The notes under the pieces: model-generated
Told to the model about the DNA's origin: nothing
Databases searched by the model: none
What the model saw: the letters and a program-made list of their open reading frames with translations, nothing else
NCBI RefSeq assembly: GCF_001612555.1
Contig: NZ_CP015110.1
Span: forward strand, 868,001 to 932,000
Direction: 5' to 3'
Origin: Acinetobacter sp. TGL-Y2
GTDB taxonomy: Bacteria > Pseudomonadota > Gammaproteobacteria > Pseudomonadales > Moraxellaceae
DNA length: 64,000 bases
Position numbers and translations under genes: made by a program
In this document: positions 1 to 9,513 of the stretch, one piece after another
How the letters are laid out: each line of letters begins with the position of its first letter
How positions within the stretch are numbered: position 1 is the stretch's first letter

Positions 1-21
1 GACAGTATTTTTTCTTTTTAA

Positions 22-117
22 GCCCTCCAAACTCCCTTTAAAAAGGGAGGAGCTGTCACGTAATTCATTTAATCACATGACAAAGTCCCCCTTTTCAAAG
101 GGGGAGTTAGGGGGATT
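22..117. repeat. Inverted pair of palindromic repeats (family A, BIME-like)
   Basis: Two palindromic units face each other. The left unit has its stem at 32-49 (CTCCCTTT / AAAGGGAG) with the tail on its left side (CCCTCCAA). The right unit has its stem at about 86-105 (CCCCCTTT / AAAGGGGG) with the tail GTTAGGGGGATT on its right side. Reversing the left unit gives the same layout of stem, GTT-like joint and G-rich tail, so this is an inverted pair. Related units lie at 184-218 and inside the cysD-cysN gap. The pair is downstream of metH, beyond its terminator. Confidence 0.7.
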
Positions 118-131
118 CTAAGATTTAAAAA

Positions 132-163
132 CAAAAAAACCCCTCAATCGAGGGGATTTTTAT
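132..163 (-). terminator. Intrinsic terminator of metH
   Basis: A GC-rich stem (CCCCTC, 140-145, with GAGGGG, 150-155) with a four-base loop is followed on the minus strand by a run of T. It lies about 60 bases past the metH stop codon, between two family A palindromes. Confidence 0.8.
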
Positions 164-183
164 GTTCGATACGAATGGATTTC

Positions 184-218
184 TCCCTCCTTTTTTCAAA
201 GGAGGGTTGGGGAGGATT
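184..218. repeat. Single family A palindromic repeat
   Basis: The stem CCCTCCTTT / AAAGGAGGG is followed by TTGGGGAGGATT, which matches the stem-plus-tail layout of the units at 22-117 and 32333-32434. It ends two bases before the metH stop codon, so it is transcribed in the metH 3' untranslated region. Confidence 0.65.
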
Positions 219-220
219 AT

Positions 221-3200
221 TTAGATATCAATCGAATCATCCAAGTTTGGCATTAACCAACGTTTCGCTTCATCCATCGTCCAACCTTTACGCTCAGCAT
301 AAGAATCCAATTGATCCTGCGCAATTTTACCCACGTTAAAGTAATCAGACTGCGGGTTTGAATAATAAAAACCGCTGACACTTGAAGGTGGCCACATTGC
401 ATAACTTGTAGTGAGTTGTGTACCAATCGCTTGGGTTGAATCCAACCAACTAAACAACGTTTCTTTTTCAGAATGTTCAGGGCAAGCAGGGTAGCCCGGT
501 GCAGGACGAATACCCACATACTTCTCTTTGATTAACTCACCGTTCGAGAGTTGTTCGTCCGTTTGATACGCCCAGAACTCTTTACGAATACGTTCATGCA
601 AATGTTCAGCAAATGCTTCAGCAAAACGATCCGCCAAAGCTTGGACTAAAATTGCAGAGTAATCATCGCCTTTGGCTTTATATTCATGAGACAACTCTTC
701 AGCCCCAAAAATTGAAACGGTAAAGCCACCCAAGTAATCTTCAAGATTGGCATCCGCAGGTGCAATATAATCAGCCAAAGACAAGTTCGGTTTGCCTGTC
801 ACTTTGTCTGATTGCTGACGAATATGTTCAAACGTATGTGTCACCGTTTGACCTGATTCATCGAGTACTTGAACGGTATCTGCACCTGTACGTTTTGCAG
901 GATACAAACCAAAGACCGCACGAGCATCAAAACGTTTATTCTCAATCACGTCTTTCAACATGATTTGCGCTTGTTCATACAGGTCAGTTGCAGCTTCACC
1001 CACCACGTGATCAGTCAGAATTGCAGGGAACTTACCTGCCAAACTCCAAGAGATAAAGAATGGTGTCCAGTCAAAGTAGGGCACTAAGGTTTCAAGCGGA
1101 TAATTCTTGAAGACTTTTTGACCCAGCATATGAGGCTTAGGCGGAACATAATTGTCCCAATCAATTTTTAAGCCATTTTCAATTGAATTCTGATAAGACA
1201 GTTTCGCCGCTTTCGGTTGTTTGTTGGCTAAACGAATCCGGATTTTTTCATAATCTGCTGCATAGTCTGCCAAAAGCTTTGGCTTCATTTCAGCTGAAAG
1301 TAACTGGGTTGCTACACCGACTGCACGTGAAGCATCGGCTGTGTAAAGCACACCATCATTGTGATATTGCGGGTCAATCTTCACCGCAGTATGCGCTTTA
1401 GAAGTGGTCGCACCCCCAATCATCAGGGGAATATTGAAGCCTTTACGCTGCATTTCTTTGGCAACAAAGACCATTTCATCAAGTGACGGTGTAATCAAAC
1501 CCGATAAACCAATAATATCGACTTTTTCATCAATCGCGGTTTGTAAAATTTTCTCGCATGGCACCATCACACCTAAGTCCACGATGTCATAGCCATTGCA
1601 ACCGAGCACTACACCCACAATGTTTTTACCAATATCGTGTACATCGCCTTTCACTGTTGCAAGTAAGATTTTACCTTTGGCTTGTGCCTGAGTTTTTTCC
1701 GCTTCAATGTACGGGTTTAACCATGCTACGGCTTGCTTCATTACCCGTGCAGATTTCACCACTTGCGGTAAAAACATTTTACCTGAACCGAACAAGTCAC
1801 CGACTACGTTCATGCCTTGCATAAGTGGGCCTTCAATTACATCTAAAGGGCGTGTGGACTTTAAACGCGCTTCTTCTGTATCCACATCAATATAGGTGGT
1901 GATCCCTTTAACCAAGGCATACTCAAGGCGTTTTTCAACGCTTTGCTCACGCCATTCTAAATTTTCAGCTTCACGTTGCGCACCCGCTTTACCGCGGTAT
2001 TCTTCTGCAACTTCAAGCAACTTCTCAGTCGCATCTTGCTGTGATTCACCTTGGTTTTGGTTGCGAACCACATCTTCAACCGCATCTTTTAAGTTTTTCG
2101 GAATATCATCATAAATCGCAAGCTGACCTGCGTTCACGATCCCCATGGTCAAGCCTTGCTGAATCGCATAGTACAAGAACACGGCATGAATCGCTTCACG
2201 AACAGGCTCATTGCCACGGAAAGAGAAGGAGACATTCGAGATTCCGCCTGAAATCATTGCATTTGGCAGGTTTTGTTTAATCCAACCTGTCGCTTCAATG
2301 AAATCAACCGCGTAGTTATTGTGCTCTTCAATCCCTGTCGCAATCGCAAACACGTTCGGGTCAAAGATAATATCTTCAGACGGGAAGCCGACGTCATTGA
2401 CCAAGACATCATAAGAGCGCTTACAGATGTCTTTTTTACGTTGAGCCGTATCTGCCTGACCGTCTTCATCAAACGCCATCACAATCACGGCAGCCCCGTA
2501 TTGACGGCAAAGTCGGGCACGTTCTACAAATTCGTCATAGCCTTCTTTCAACGAGATCGAGTTAACCACGGCTTTACCTTGAACGCATTTTAAACCCGCT
2601 TCAATAATGTCCCATTTTGACGAATCCAGCATGATCGGTACACGTGAAATGTCTGGTTCAGACGCGATCAGGTTAAGAAACTTCACCATGGCGCCTTGAG
2701 AGTCAAGCATGCCTTCATCCATATTGATGTCGATGATTTGCGCACCGCCTTCAACTTGGTGACGTGCCACATCTAAGGCTTCGGTAAAGTTTTCTTCTTT
2801 AATCAGGCGTAAGAACTTTTTAGAGCCGGTCACATTAGTACGTTCACCGACGTTTACAAACAGTGAATCTTTGGTGATGTTAAACGGCTCTAAACCTGAA
2901 AGACGACATGCAGGTGCAATCTCAGGTACTTGGCGCGGCTTAATGTCTTTTACAGCATGGTAAATTGCGCGAATATGGTCGGGTGTGGTACCACAACAGC
3001 CACCGGTGATGTTGATCAAACCACTTTCCGCAAACTCTTTAATAAATGCCGCGGTTTCTTCTGGCGTTTCATCATAACCACCGAAGGCATTCGGTAAGCC
3101 TGCATTTGGATGTGCTGAAACAAAAGTATTCGCTACATCTGAGATGGTTTTTACGTGCGGTCGCATCGCATCTGCACCCAAGGCACAGTTAAAACCAATG

Positions 3201-3916
3201 GACAATAAATCGCCGTGGCGCACTGAATTCCAAAACGCTTCAGCGGTTTGTCCAGTCAAAGTACGACCTGAAGCATCGGTAATGGTACCTGAAATCATCA
3301 GGGGTAATTCATAACCGAGTTGTTTGAACACTTCTTTGACTGCAAAAATAGCCGCTTTACAGTTCAAGGTATCAAACACAGTTTCAATCAAGAGAATGTC
3401 TGCACCACCTTCAATCAGAGCGTGCGCGGCTTCAATATAATTGATTTTCAGTTCATCAAAGGTGATGTTTCGAAATGCAGGGTCATTCACGTTGGGTGAA
3501 ATCGAACAGGTACGGGATGTCGGACCAAGTACACCTGCGACAAAACGTGGTTTGTCTGGCGTTGAATATTTTAAACAGGCTGCTTTGGCAATGCGTGCAG
3601 CTTCACGGTTAATTTCTGGAACCAAGTCTTCCATGTGGTAGTCAGACATTGAAACACGGGTGCCGTTAAAGCTATTGGTTTCAATAATATCCGCACCCGC
3701 TTCTAGGTAAGCTTCGTGAATACCTTGAATAATCTGGGGCTGGCTAAGTACCAGTAAGTCATTGTTGCCTTTGAGGTCTGATGCCCAATCTGCAAAGCGC
3801 TCTCCACGATAATCAGCTTCTTCTAGTTTGTGGCGTTGAATCATGGTGCCCATCGCACCATCAATAATGAGAATACGTTGAGCAAGAAGTGCTTTTAATG
3901 TAGCGAGGGTAGACAT
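221..3916 (-). CDS. metH: Cobalamin-dependent methionine synthase
   Basis: MetH transfers a methyl group from 5-methyltetrahydrofolate through cobalamin to homocysteine, making methionine in the cytoplasm. At 1231 residues it has full family length. All four modules are visible in order: the homocysteine domain with its zinc-site [10 protein letters not shown] near residue 320; the pterin domain ([14 protein letters not shown]); the B12 domain with the DVHDIGKNI motif whose His binds cobalt; and the C-terminal reactivation domain with [12 protein letters not shown], which binds S-adenosylmethionine. I place the start at the ATG at 3916, because an AGAGAG ribosome site sits upstream of it; a TTG one codon earlier is less likely. 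It is a single-gene unit with its own terminator. I looked for a cobalamin riboswitch upstream and saw none. Confidence 0.97.
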   Translation of the reverse strand: MSTLATLKALLAQRILIIDGAMGTMIQRHKLEEADYRGERFADWASDLKGNNDLLVLSQPQIIQGIHEAYLEAGADIIETNSFNGTRVSMSDYHMEDLVPEINREAARIAKAACLKYSTPDKPRFVAGVLGPTSRTCSISPNVNDPAFRNITFDELKINYIEAAHALIEGGADILLIETVFDTLNCKAAIFAVKEVFKQLGYELPLMISGTITDASGRTLTGQTAEAFWNSVRHGDLLSIGFNCALGADAMRPHVKTISDVANTFVSAHPNAGLPNAFGGYDETPEETAAFIKEFAESGLINITGGCCGTTPDHIRAIYHAVKDIKPRQVPEIAPACRLSGLEPFNITKDSLFVNVGERTNVTGSKKFLRLIKEENFTEALDVARHQVEGGAQIIDINMDEGMLDSQGAMVKFLNLIASEPDISRVPIMLDSSKWDIIEAGLKCVQGKAVVNSISLKEGYDEFVERARLCRQYGAAVIVMAFDEDGQADTAQRKKDICKRSYDVLVNDVGFPSEDIIFDPNVFAIATGIEEHNNYAVDFIEATGWIKQNLPNAMISGGISNVSFSFRGNEPVREAIHAVFLYYAIQQGLTMGIVNAGQLAIYDDIPKNLKDAVEDVVRNQNQGESQQDATEKLLEVAEEYRGKAGAQREAENLEWREQSVEKRLEYALVKGITTYIDVDTEEARLKSTRPLDVIEGPLMQGMNVVGDLFGSGKMFLPQVVKSARVMKQAVAWLNPYIEAEKTQAQAKGKILLATVKGDVHDIGKNIVGVVLGCNGYDIVDLGVMVPCEKILQTAIDEKVDIIGLSGLITPSLDEMVFVAKEMQRKGFNIPLMIGGATTSKAHTAVKIDPQYHNDGVLYTADASRAVGVATQLLSAEMKPKLLADYAADYEKIRIRLANKQPKAAKLSYQNSIENGLKIDWDNYVPPKPHMLGQKVFKNYPLETLVPYFDWTPFFISWSLAGKFPAILTDHVVGEAATDLYEQAQIMLKDVIENKRFDARAVFGLYPAKRTGADTVQVLDESGQTVTHTFEHIRQQSDKVTGKPNLSLADYIAPADANLEDYLGGFTVSIFGAEELSHEYKAKGDDYSAILVQALADRFAEAFAEHLHERIRKEFWAYQTDEQLSNGELIKEKYVGIRPAPGYPACPEHSEKETLFSWLDSTQAIGTQLTTSYAMWPPSSVSGFYYSNPQSDYFNVGKIAQDQLDSYAERKGWTMDEAKRWLMPNLDDSIDI

Positions 3917-4384
3917 CAATGACTCTCTCTAAATATTTAGCTTAATAAAGGTGCATTATTTTAACAGAAATTGAACAATCTGCAGCGCAAATAAACGCCT
4001 TAGCAGACACAAGTCAGTCAATTTCGTGTGTTAAATCGACATTCTGTTAATTTTTGAACGATTCAATTTAAATTTATGTTTTTATTCATAACTTTGTCAT
4101 ATTTACAAAGCAAAATAATTGGATGCGAAATATTGATGAAATAGTCGAAAAATATTACAACTTTATTTCAGAAATATTACGGGTTAAATTTTGTAAACTC
4201 ATAAAAGGAATAGTTTATTAAACTATTGAAAAATATTGTTTAAAAATAAATCCAATGCGATTTAACAGTTTAAAATTTAAGATAAAGCCTCATTTAGATG
4301 CTTTATGTGACAGCTCTTTGTCATATAATTGTAATAATTAAATTGAACAATAAGGGGATATTCTTATCCTCTTTACCAATCTGC
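3917..4384. other. Divergent intergenic region, metH / pit
   Basis: This 468-base AT-rich region separates two divergent genes and must hold both promoters. It contains two TTTGTCATAT-type sequences (4093-4103 and 4317-4326) that resemble half of a PhoB box. I see no gene, riboswitch or strong hairpin in it. Confidence 0.5.
4317..4340 (+). promoter_or_regulatory. Possible PhoB box upstream of the phosphate transporter
   Basis: The sequence TTTGTCATATA followed by ATTGTAATAAT resembles two 11-base Pho-box units (consensus CTGTCATAAAT), the first matching much better than the second. It lies about 45 bases before the transporter start. The region is AT-rich, so a chance match is possible. Confidence 0.3.
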
Positions 4385-6007
4385 ATGAATTCTAATCAAA
4401 CTCCCGTTTCAGATTCAGCACAATCGTCAAGTACTGAGAAGTCGACGAATGTTCATGTGCCAACACCAAAATTCTTTGTTCCGGTGTTCTTAACATTAAT
4501 CGTATCCACACTTGTTTATATTGGCTTTCAGTTGGCTGCAGATTTGTCGCATGTTCCCGCGTTAAGTCTTTATTCAGTTATTCTGTTGGCGACGGCATTA
4601 TTCATCGCTTTAGGCTTTGAATTTGTCAACGGTTTCCATGACACAGCCAATGCTGTGGCTACAGTGATTTACACCAACGCACTGTCTGCACCTGTTGCAG
4701 TCATGTGGGCCGGCTTCTGTAACTTCCTTGGGGTTATGGTCGCAAGTGGCGCCGTGGCTTACGGTATTATTGCACTACTGCCTGTTGAATTGATTATGAA
4801 TGTCGGTTCAGGCGCAGGTTTTGCGATGGTCTTTGCCATGCTGATTGCTGCAATTACTTGGAACTTAGGTACTTGGTTCTTTGGTATTCCTGCATCAAGT
4901 TCACATACTTTAATCGGATCGATTTTAGGTGTGGGCATCATGAACTACATTTTGAACGCAGGTAGCGGCGCAAGTGGTGTAGACATGGAGCAGGTCTTAA
5001 AAGTAGGTAAGGCATTATTATTCTCACCGTTGATTGGCTTTGCTTTTGCAGCACTATTATTCTTGTTGGTAAAAAAAGTCTTCAAGAAACAACTAGAGCT
5101 GTTCCAGCCACCCGAAGGCAACAAACCACCACCGCCACTGATTCGTGCCATCTTAATCTTTACTTGTACTGGTGTAAGTTTTGCGCACGGCTCAAACGAT
5201 GGTCAAAAAGGTATGGGCTTGATCATGCTCATTCTGATTGGTTGTGTGCCTTTGGCTTATTCTTTGAATAAGAACCTAGACGAGAAACATATTCAGTCTT
5301 TCGAACAACTGTCTGTACAAACGGCTGCTGTAATCTATCCAAATCATCAGGATATTCCAGATGTACAAGCGCGTGATGTATTGACCAAATATATCCAGAC
5401 CAAAGAAATTACCTCTGACGTTGTTCCTGCTCTTGCGAGCATGACCGATCACTTAGGTGACCGTGTAGGTCAGTACGGTTCATTAAAAGATATTCCTGAA
5501 GTTGAAATTTCAGCATTACGTAATGACATGTACTTAAGTGCAACTGCATTTAAGCGTCTAGATAAAGCAGAAGCATTACCAACAATGACTGTTGCTCAAG
5601 AGCAAACGGTTGAAGACTACCGCGACAATATGGATTCATTCCTCCAATACATTCCAACTTGGGTTAAAGTGGCCGTTGCACTTGCGCTCGGTCTAGGAAC
5701 AATGGTGGGTTGGAAACGTATTGTAGTGACTGTAGGTGAGCGTATTGGTAAGCAACATATGACTTATGGTCAAGGGATGTCTGCTGAATTGGTTGCGATG
5801 ACTACAATTGCTGCTGCGGATGGTTTCGGGATGCCAGTATCGACTACGCATGTATTGAACAGTGCGGTTGCAGGTACTATGGTAGCCAATAAATCAGGCT
5901 TGAACTTCCAAATGGTTCGTACGATTTTATCGGCGTGGATCTTTACCTTACCCGCGACAATCTGTTTATCTGGTGGGTTATTCTGGTTGTTCTTACAGAT
6001 CCTTTAA
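4385..6007 (+). CDS. PiT-family inorganic phosphate transporter
   Basis: This is an inner-membrane phosphate permease of the PiT family, normally a low-affinity symporter driven by protons or cations. The two family signatures are present: an N-terminal repeat with EFVNGFHDTANAVATVIYT and SSSHTLIGSILG, and a C-terminal repeat with GVSFAHGSNDGQKGMG and PVSTTHVLNSA. About 140 soluble residues lie between two membrane blocks, as in PitA-like proteins. I chose the ATG at 4385 because the residues in front of it (an in-frame extension from 4298) do not look like this family and overlap a possible operator; the ribosome site is weak, so the start is uncertain. The gene stands alone, followed by a strong terminator. 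Confidence 0.93.
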   Translation: MNSNQTPVSDSAQSSSTEKSTNVHVPTPKFFVPVFLTLIVSTLVYIGFQLAADLSHVPALSLYSVILLATALFIALGFEFVNGFHDTANAVATVIYTNALSAPVAVMWAGFCNFLGVMVASGAVAYGIIALLPVELIMNVGSGAGFAMVFAMLIAAITWNLGTWFFGIPASSSHTLIGSILGVGIMNYILNAGSGASGVDMEQVLKVGKALLFSPLIGFAFAALLFLLVKKVFKKQLELFQPPEGNKPPPPLIRAILIFTCTGVSFAHGSNDGQKGMGLIMLILIGCVPLAYSLNKNLDEKHIQSFEQLSVQTAAVIYPNHQDIPDVQARDVLTKYIQTKEITSDVVPALASMTDHLGDRVGQYGSLKDIPEVEISALRNDMYLSATAFKRLDKAEALPTMTVAQEQTVEDYRDNMDSFLQYIPTWVKVAVALALGLGTMVGWKRIVVTVGERIGKQHMTYGQGMSAELVAMTTIAAADGFGMPVSTTHVLNSAVAGTMVANKSGLNFQMVRTILSAWIFTLPATICLSGGLFWLFLQIL

Positions 6008-6020
6008 GATGATTTTGAAT

Positions 6021-6053
6021 TTAAAAAAACGCTGCGATTGCAGCGTTTTTTTT
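6021..6053. terminator. Bidirectional terminator between convergent genes
   Basis: Stem AACGCTGC / GCAGCGTT with a four-base loop, flanked by A and T runs on the two sides. It can serve the phosphate transporter on the plus strand and the unknown gene ending at 6143 on the minus strand. Confidence 0.88.
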
Positions 6054-6142
6054 GCCTTAAATATTGCGATGATCAATCCTTAAAAACCCTTAAATGTCCT
6101 ATTTACCTAAGAAGAAATTATGGAGAAGGAAATTAAAAGTGA

Positions 6143-7687
6143 TTACTTATTAAATAAGCTCAATACTTTCTTTAGCGGTAGTTTTTCATTTGCAAAACCA
6201 TAAAGGGCTGCAAAGGGAAGTGCCGTACGAGCCAAATATGCCACACGCCATAGTCCGCCGTGATTTGCACCTTCCATCATCAGCTCGAGCGGATGATTCA
6301 TTACACGTTCAGGATTAGCAATGGATTCAGGATTACGCAGATCATGAACCCAGAGTGCCGCCATAATCGCATTGGTGGTTTCAGGACTAAAGGCTTCCAC
6401 ACCAAATAGACTTGCGCCGTTGAATGCCGCCTTTAACAGCGGATTCTTGGTCACAGAATGCGTGGTGGTCGATGGGGCAATATTAATGCTGACACGCTGT
6501 CCTTGATGACGTGCCAAGGTCGCACGCCACTGCTGAATACGTTTAGCCAATGCATAATTCGGACCTTGTTCAACCACTAAACAGTCTGCAATACCATATT
6601 TTTGACCTTCAGCTGATGTGACTTTGTCATGCAGATTTTGCTTAAAAAAGTGCTTTAAGCTCAAAGTCTCAATACCTTTACAGAGAATTTTTTCAGACTG
6701 AGAACGAGTTTTAAACTTCGTTGCAGAACCATCAATGACGTCTGAAGGTACTGCATAGACATCTGTTGGCGTACACATATACATCAGGCTGGTATCGGGT
6801 TTTTGCTCACTGATACGCTGCATAATGCTGTCCATAGCCATAGACACCCGAACATGCTTTTCACCATCTAAATACGCAATCGCGGCTAAATCTAAAGTAT
6901 GGTCTTGCTCAAGTAACCACTGCGCAATTTCAGGGGTTTGAGTAAGTAGATTTGCCCCCAATTTTTCTTTTAAGGTGGCAATAGAGTCATTCGAATCAAT
7001 CGCTTCTGTAGAGGGGGCATACAGCGTGGCATTGCCCTGTTGAATGGTGTTGAGAATTTTGTCCCAAACGCGAGAATTTTGCAAATCAACTGCAATAATA
7101 TTGGCTTTCCATTTGGCGAGCCAAGTCAAAGGACCTGCTTCAGATGCAGCACCAAATAGCACCATGGTACGGTCTGAAAGATCAAACCATTCAGGATGAT
7201 CAAGCACTGTTTTCAAGGCTTTGGCATGGCTGGCTTCAATAATACCTGCATCTTGCCAAAGATCGATTTGATCAAGCAAAGCTTGTCCTTGAAGATTTTT
7301 CCCTTTATATGGGACATACCATTCAGGTGCTGCGTGACTTTCACCTTTGAGCTTAATGGTGTGCAATTTTTGAAGGGGTAAAGCCATCATGTCTGTAAGC
7401 GTATGACGCTGACCGTCACGATAAAAGTCAAAACTATGCTGTGCTTTGGCAAGTCCATTTTGAGCAATGTCAATTGCGTTTTCTGGAGTGGTCAAACCAT
7501 GTTCAACCAAGGCTTTGAAATGAATCGGATATTGTTTACGCCAGTTTTTTTCAGATAACACCTGAAGTGAAGCTTGATGATTCACCGTAGACAAGGCTTC
7601 AGCCAAAATGGCTTGACCTGTTTTGGAGGTGCTGGCTTTGTTATTGGATTGAATTGGAAATTGAAGACCATCTAAAGTATGAGACAT
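6143..7687 (-). CDS. Conserved protein of unknown function with a Rossmann-like segment
   Basis: I do not recognise a named family for this 514-residue protein. It has no signal peptide and no clear membrane segment, so it is probably cytoplasmic. Around residue 195 the sequence TMVLFGAASEAGPL followed by WKANIIAVDLQ looks like the first strand, glycine turn and second strand of a nucleotide-binding Rossmann fold, which suggests an NAD(P)- or SAM-type cofactor; this is inference. The C-terminal part has a HPLELMMEGANHGG segment. I moved the start to the ATG at 7687, where GAGAG sits at a good distance; an ATG nine codons upstream has no ribosome site. It is read alone, convergent with the phosphate transporter. 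Confidence 0.8.
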   Translation of the reverse strand: MSHTLDGLQFPIQSNNKASTSKTGQAILAEALSTVNHQASLQVLSEKNWRKQYPIHFKALVEHGLTTPENAIDIAQNGLAKAQHSFDFYRDGQRHTLTDMMALPLQKLHTIKLKGESHAAPEWYVPYKGKNLQGQALLDQIDLWQDAGIIEASHAKALKTVLDHPEWFDLSDRTMVLFGAASEAGPLTWLAKWKANIIAVDLQNSRVWDKILNTIQQGNATLYAPSTEAIDSNDSIATLKEKLGANLLTQTPEIAQWLLEQDHTLDLAAIAYLDGEKHVRVSMAMDSIMQRISEQKPDTSLMYMCTPTDVYAVPSDVIDGSATKFKTRSQSEKILCKGIETLSLKHFFKQNLHDKVTSAEGQKYGIADCLVVEQGPNYALAKRIQQWRATLARHQGQRVSINIAPSTTTHSVTKNPLLKAAFNGASLFGVEAFSPETTNAIMAALWVHDLRNPESIANPERVMNHPLELMMEGANHGGLWRVAYLARTALPFAALYGFANEKLPLKKVLSLFNK

Positions 7688-7870
7688 GCAAAAACTCTCG
7701 TGATTTTTCGTCATTAATATACATATGTCTACATTATCTATGCCAAATTGAATAACGTGGTGGCATTAACTACCAAAATTGTATGAAGATTATCTCGATG
7801 AAAAACTGAGATCTAACTAATTTAGACTGAATGGATATGATCATTTATTTAATCAATTGAGCTTGAGCAT

Positions 7871-7892
7871 AAAAAAGCCCACAACGTGGGCC
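7871..7892 (-). terminator. Terminator of the rhomboid gene
   Basis: On the minus strand the stem GCCCAC / GTGGGC with a three-base loop is followed by TTTTTT, 40 bases past the rhomboid stop codon. Confidence 0.82.
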
Positions 7893-7931
7893 TGTATATC
7901 TTATTTGAACTGTAAAGCGAAGAGTTGAATT

Positions 7932-8564
7932 TTAAAAAGGCAATTGCGCCAATTGACTTAAAAAATGGGGAATCAAACGCGGTTCAATGATAATCGTCAT
8001 AATCACACCATACGCGGCTCCCCAAAGATGCGCGCTATGATTCACATTTGAATTATTCCGTTTGGCTGACCAGATGCTATATGCAACATAGAGCACAGCA
8101 AAAATAATGGCAGGAACGGGAATGAAAAAGACAAAAATTAGTTTCCACGGTTCAAACAAGATATAAGCAAAAAGAACTGCTGATACTGCACCTGATGCAC
8201 CCAGACTTGCCCAGCGATGATCATTTTTATGTTTTAAATAACTTGGAATAATCGCAACGATGAGACCACCCAGATAGAACAGGACAAAGCCCAATTCGTA
8301 AAGATACTGGCGGTAAAAGTTTTCAATAATACTACCGAAGAAGAATAAGGTAATCATGTTGAAAAGCAAATGTGTACCATCAGCATGAATAAAGCCATGA
8401 CTGATAAAGCGGTCATATTGACCCTTTTGAATTGCAGGCGGCCAAAAGATTAAACGATTCATTACATTTTGATTGGAAAGTGCAATCAAGGAAATAATGA
8501 CCGTAATAATGACAATGGTCACTGTATGATTAAAGGGTAAATCTAACATAGAGCAAAAATTCAT
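7932..8564 (-). CDS. Rhomboid family intramembrane serine protease
   Basis: A polytopic inner-membrane protease that cleaves membrane proteins within the bilayer. The catalytic pair of the family is visible: serine 124 in GASG and histidine 179 in SAHLWGAAYG. The HLLFNM motif near residue 65 belongs to the second membrane helix. Hydrophobic segments run through most of the 210 residues. The natural substrate cannot be told. A second rhomboid gene in the window (18579-19369) is frameshifted, so this may be the only working one of the two. It stands alone, divergent from nfuA. Confidence 0.9.
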   Translation of the reverse strand: MNFCSMLDLPFNHTVTIVIITVIISLIALSNQNVMNRLIFWPPAIQKGQYDRFISHGFIHADGTHLLFNMITLFFFGSIIENFYRQYLYELGFVLFYLGGLIVAIIPSYLKHKNDHRWASLGASGAVSAVLFAYILFEPWKLIFVFFIPVPAIIFAVLYVAYSIWSAKRNNSNVNHSAHLWGAAYGVIMTIIIEPRLIPHFLSQLAQLPF

Positions 8565-8708
8565 CTTTGAGATACTTGATCAATATCATGCCATTTTTTG
8601 TGCTAAGAAGTAGGCTTTTAATATTAATTCCGACAATTTTAGTTGATTTTTTCATATTACCCCCGATCTTCAGTTAAAATAGAGACTTCAGCTTGAGGAA
8701 ATACGGTT

Positions 8709-9347
8709 ATGTCGACTGAGAACACCAGCACTGCAGTTGCTGAAGAAATTCCAAACCTATTGATTACGCCAACTGCGCAAGAGTATTTGTTTGATTTACT
8801 TGAAAAACAGAACACTCCTGGAATCGCAGTGCGTGTTTTTGTTGAACATGCGGGTACGCCACGTGCTGAGTGTTGCATGGCATATAGTGCTCCAGACGAA
8901 ATCGTAGCGACTGATTACAAGCAAGATTATCCAAACTTCGCAGCGTACATTGATTCGCCGTCCATTCCTTATTTATTAGATGCTGTCATTGACTACAACA
9001 AAGACCGTTTTGGTGGTCAATTAACCTTCCGCGCACCGAACTCAAAAGTGCCACGTGTCGGTCCAGATGCTTCAATCGAAGAACGTATTACCTATGTACT
9101 TCAGTCTGAAATTAACCCAGGTCTTGCAGGGCATGGGGGTAACTGTGCATTGGTCGAAGTGGTGGAAGATGCGGAACACGGTTTAACCGCTGTACTCAAA
9201 TTTGGTGGTGGTTGCCAAGGCTGTTCAGCGATTGACGTCACCTTGAAACAAGGGGTTGAAACGACGCTTCAACAGCAAATTCCTGAGCTTAAACGTGTGG
9301 TTGACCAAACGGATCACACACAAGCTGAAGGTGCTTATTTCAAATAA
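8709..9347 (+). CDS. nfuA: Fe/S biogenesis protein NfuA
   Basis: NfuA is a carrier that takes iron-sulfur clusters from the assembly machinery to target enzymes in the cytoplasm, and matters most under iron limitation and oxidative stress. The 212 residues show the expected two parts: an N-terminal domain resembling A-type carriers but without their cysteine set, and a C-terminal NifU-like domain with the cluster-binding CxxC at cysteines 169 and 172 (GGGCQGCSAIDVTLKQG). A ribosome site (TGAGGA) precedes the ATG. The next gene is an iron-regulated receptor, but a terminator separates them. Confidence 0.95.
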   Translation: MSTENTSTAVAEEIPNLLITPTAQEYLFDLLEKQNTPGIAVRVFVEHAGTPRAECCMAYSAPDEIVATDYKQDYPNFAAYIDSPSIPYLLDAVIDYNKDRFGGQLTFRAPNSKVPRVGPDASIEERITYVLQSEINPGLAGHGGNCALVEVVEDAEHGLTAVLKFGGGCQGCSAIDVTLKQGVETTLQQQIPELKRVVDQTDHTQAEGAYFK

Positions 9348-9368
9348 ATGATTTAGAATGAAATCATT

Positions 9369-9392
9369 AACCTCCTATATGGGGGTTATTCT
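9369..9392 (+). terminator. Terminator of nfuA
   Basis: A seven-pair stem (AACCTCC with GGGGGTT, one wobble pair) with a TATAT loop is followed by ATTCTTT, 22 bases past the nfuA stop. Confidence 0.65.
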
Positions 9393-9410
9393 TTGCCCAA
9401 TCAGTAAATG

Positions 9411-9464
9411 CAAATGATAATGATTATTAAAAACAATTGCATTAGTCTTATCATTTGTTACAAT
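9411..9464 (+). promoter_or_regulatory. Fur box and promoter of the TonB receptor
   Basis: The sequence AAATGATAATGATTATT (9412-9428) is a close match to the Fur consensus built of NATWAT units. It is followed by a -35 element TTGCAT (9437-9442), a 16-base spacer and a -10 element TACAAT (9459-9464). A second half-site inside the spacer, TTATCATTTG (9448-9457), is the exact reverse complement of CAAATGATAA (9411-9420). Fur bound here would cover the promoter, so the receptor should be off when iron is plentiful. Confidence 0.85.
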
Positions 9465-9513
9465 ACGCAACGAAAAATTCTAATTCTCTTCTTAAAAGTT
9501 TTCGGATATGTGT

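Noticed and set aside
22..220. Family A palindromes as simple terminators
   Set aside because: They occur as inverted pairs with conserved tails beyond the stem, and metH has a separate, better terminator at 132-163.
3917..4297. Cobalamin riboswitch upstream of metH
   Set aside because: The B12-box and the conserved helices of the riboswitch are not visible in the upstream region, which is simple AT-rich sequence.
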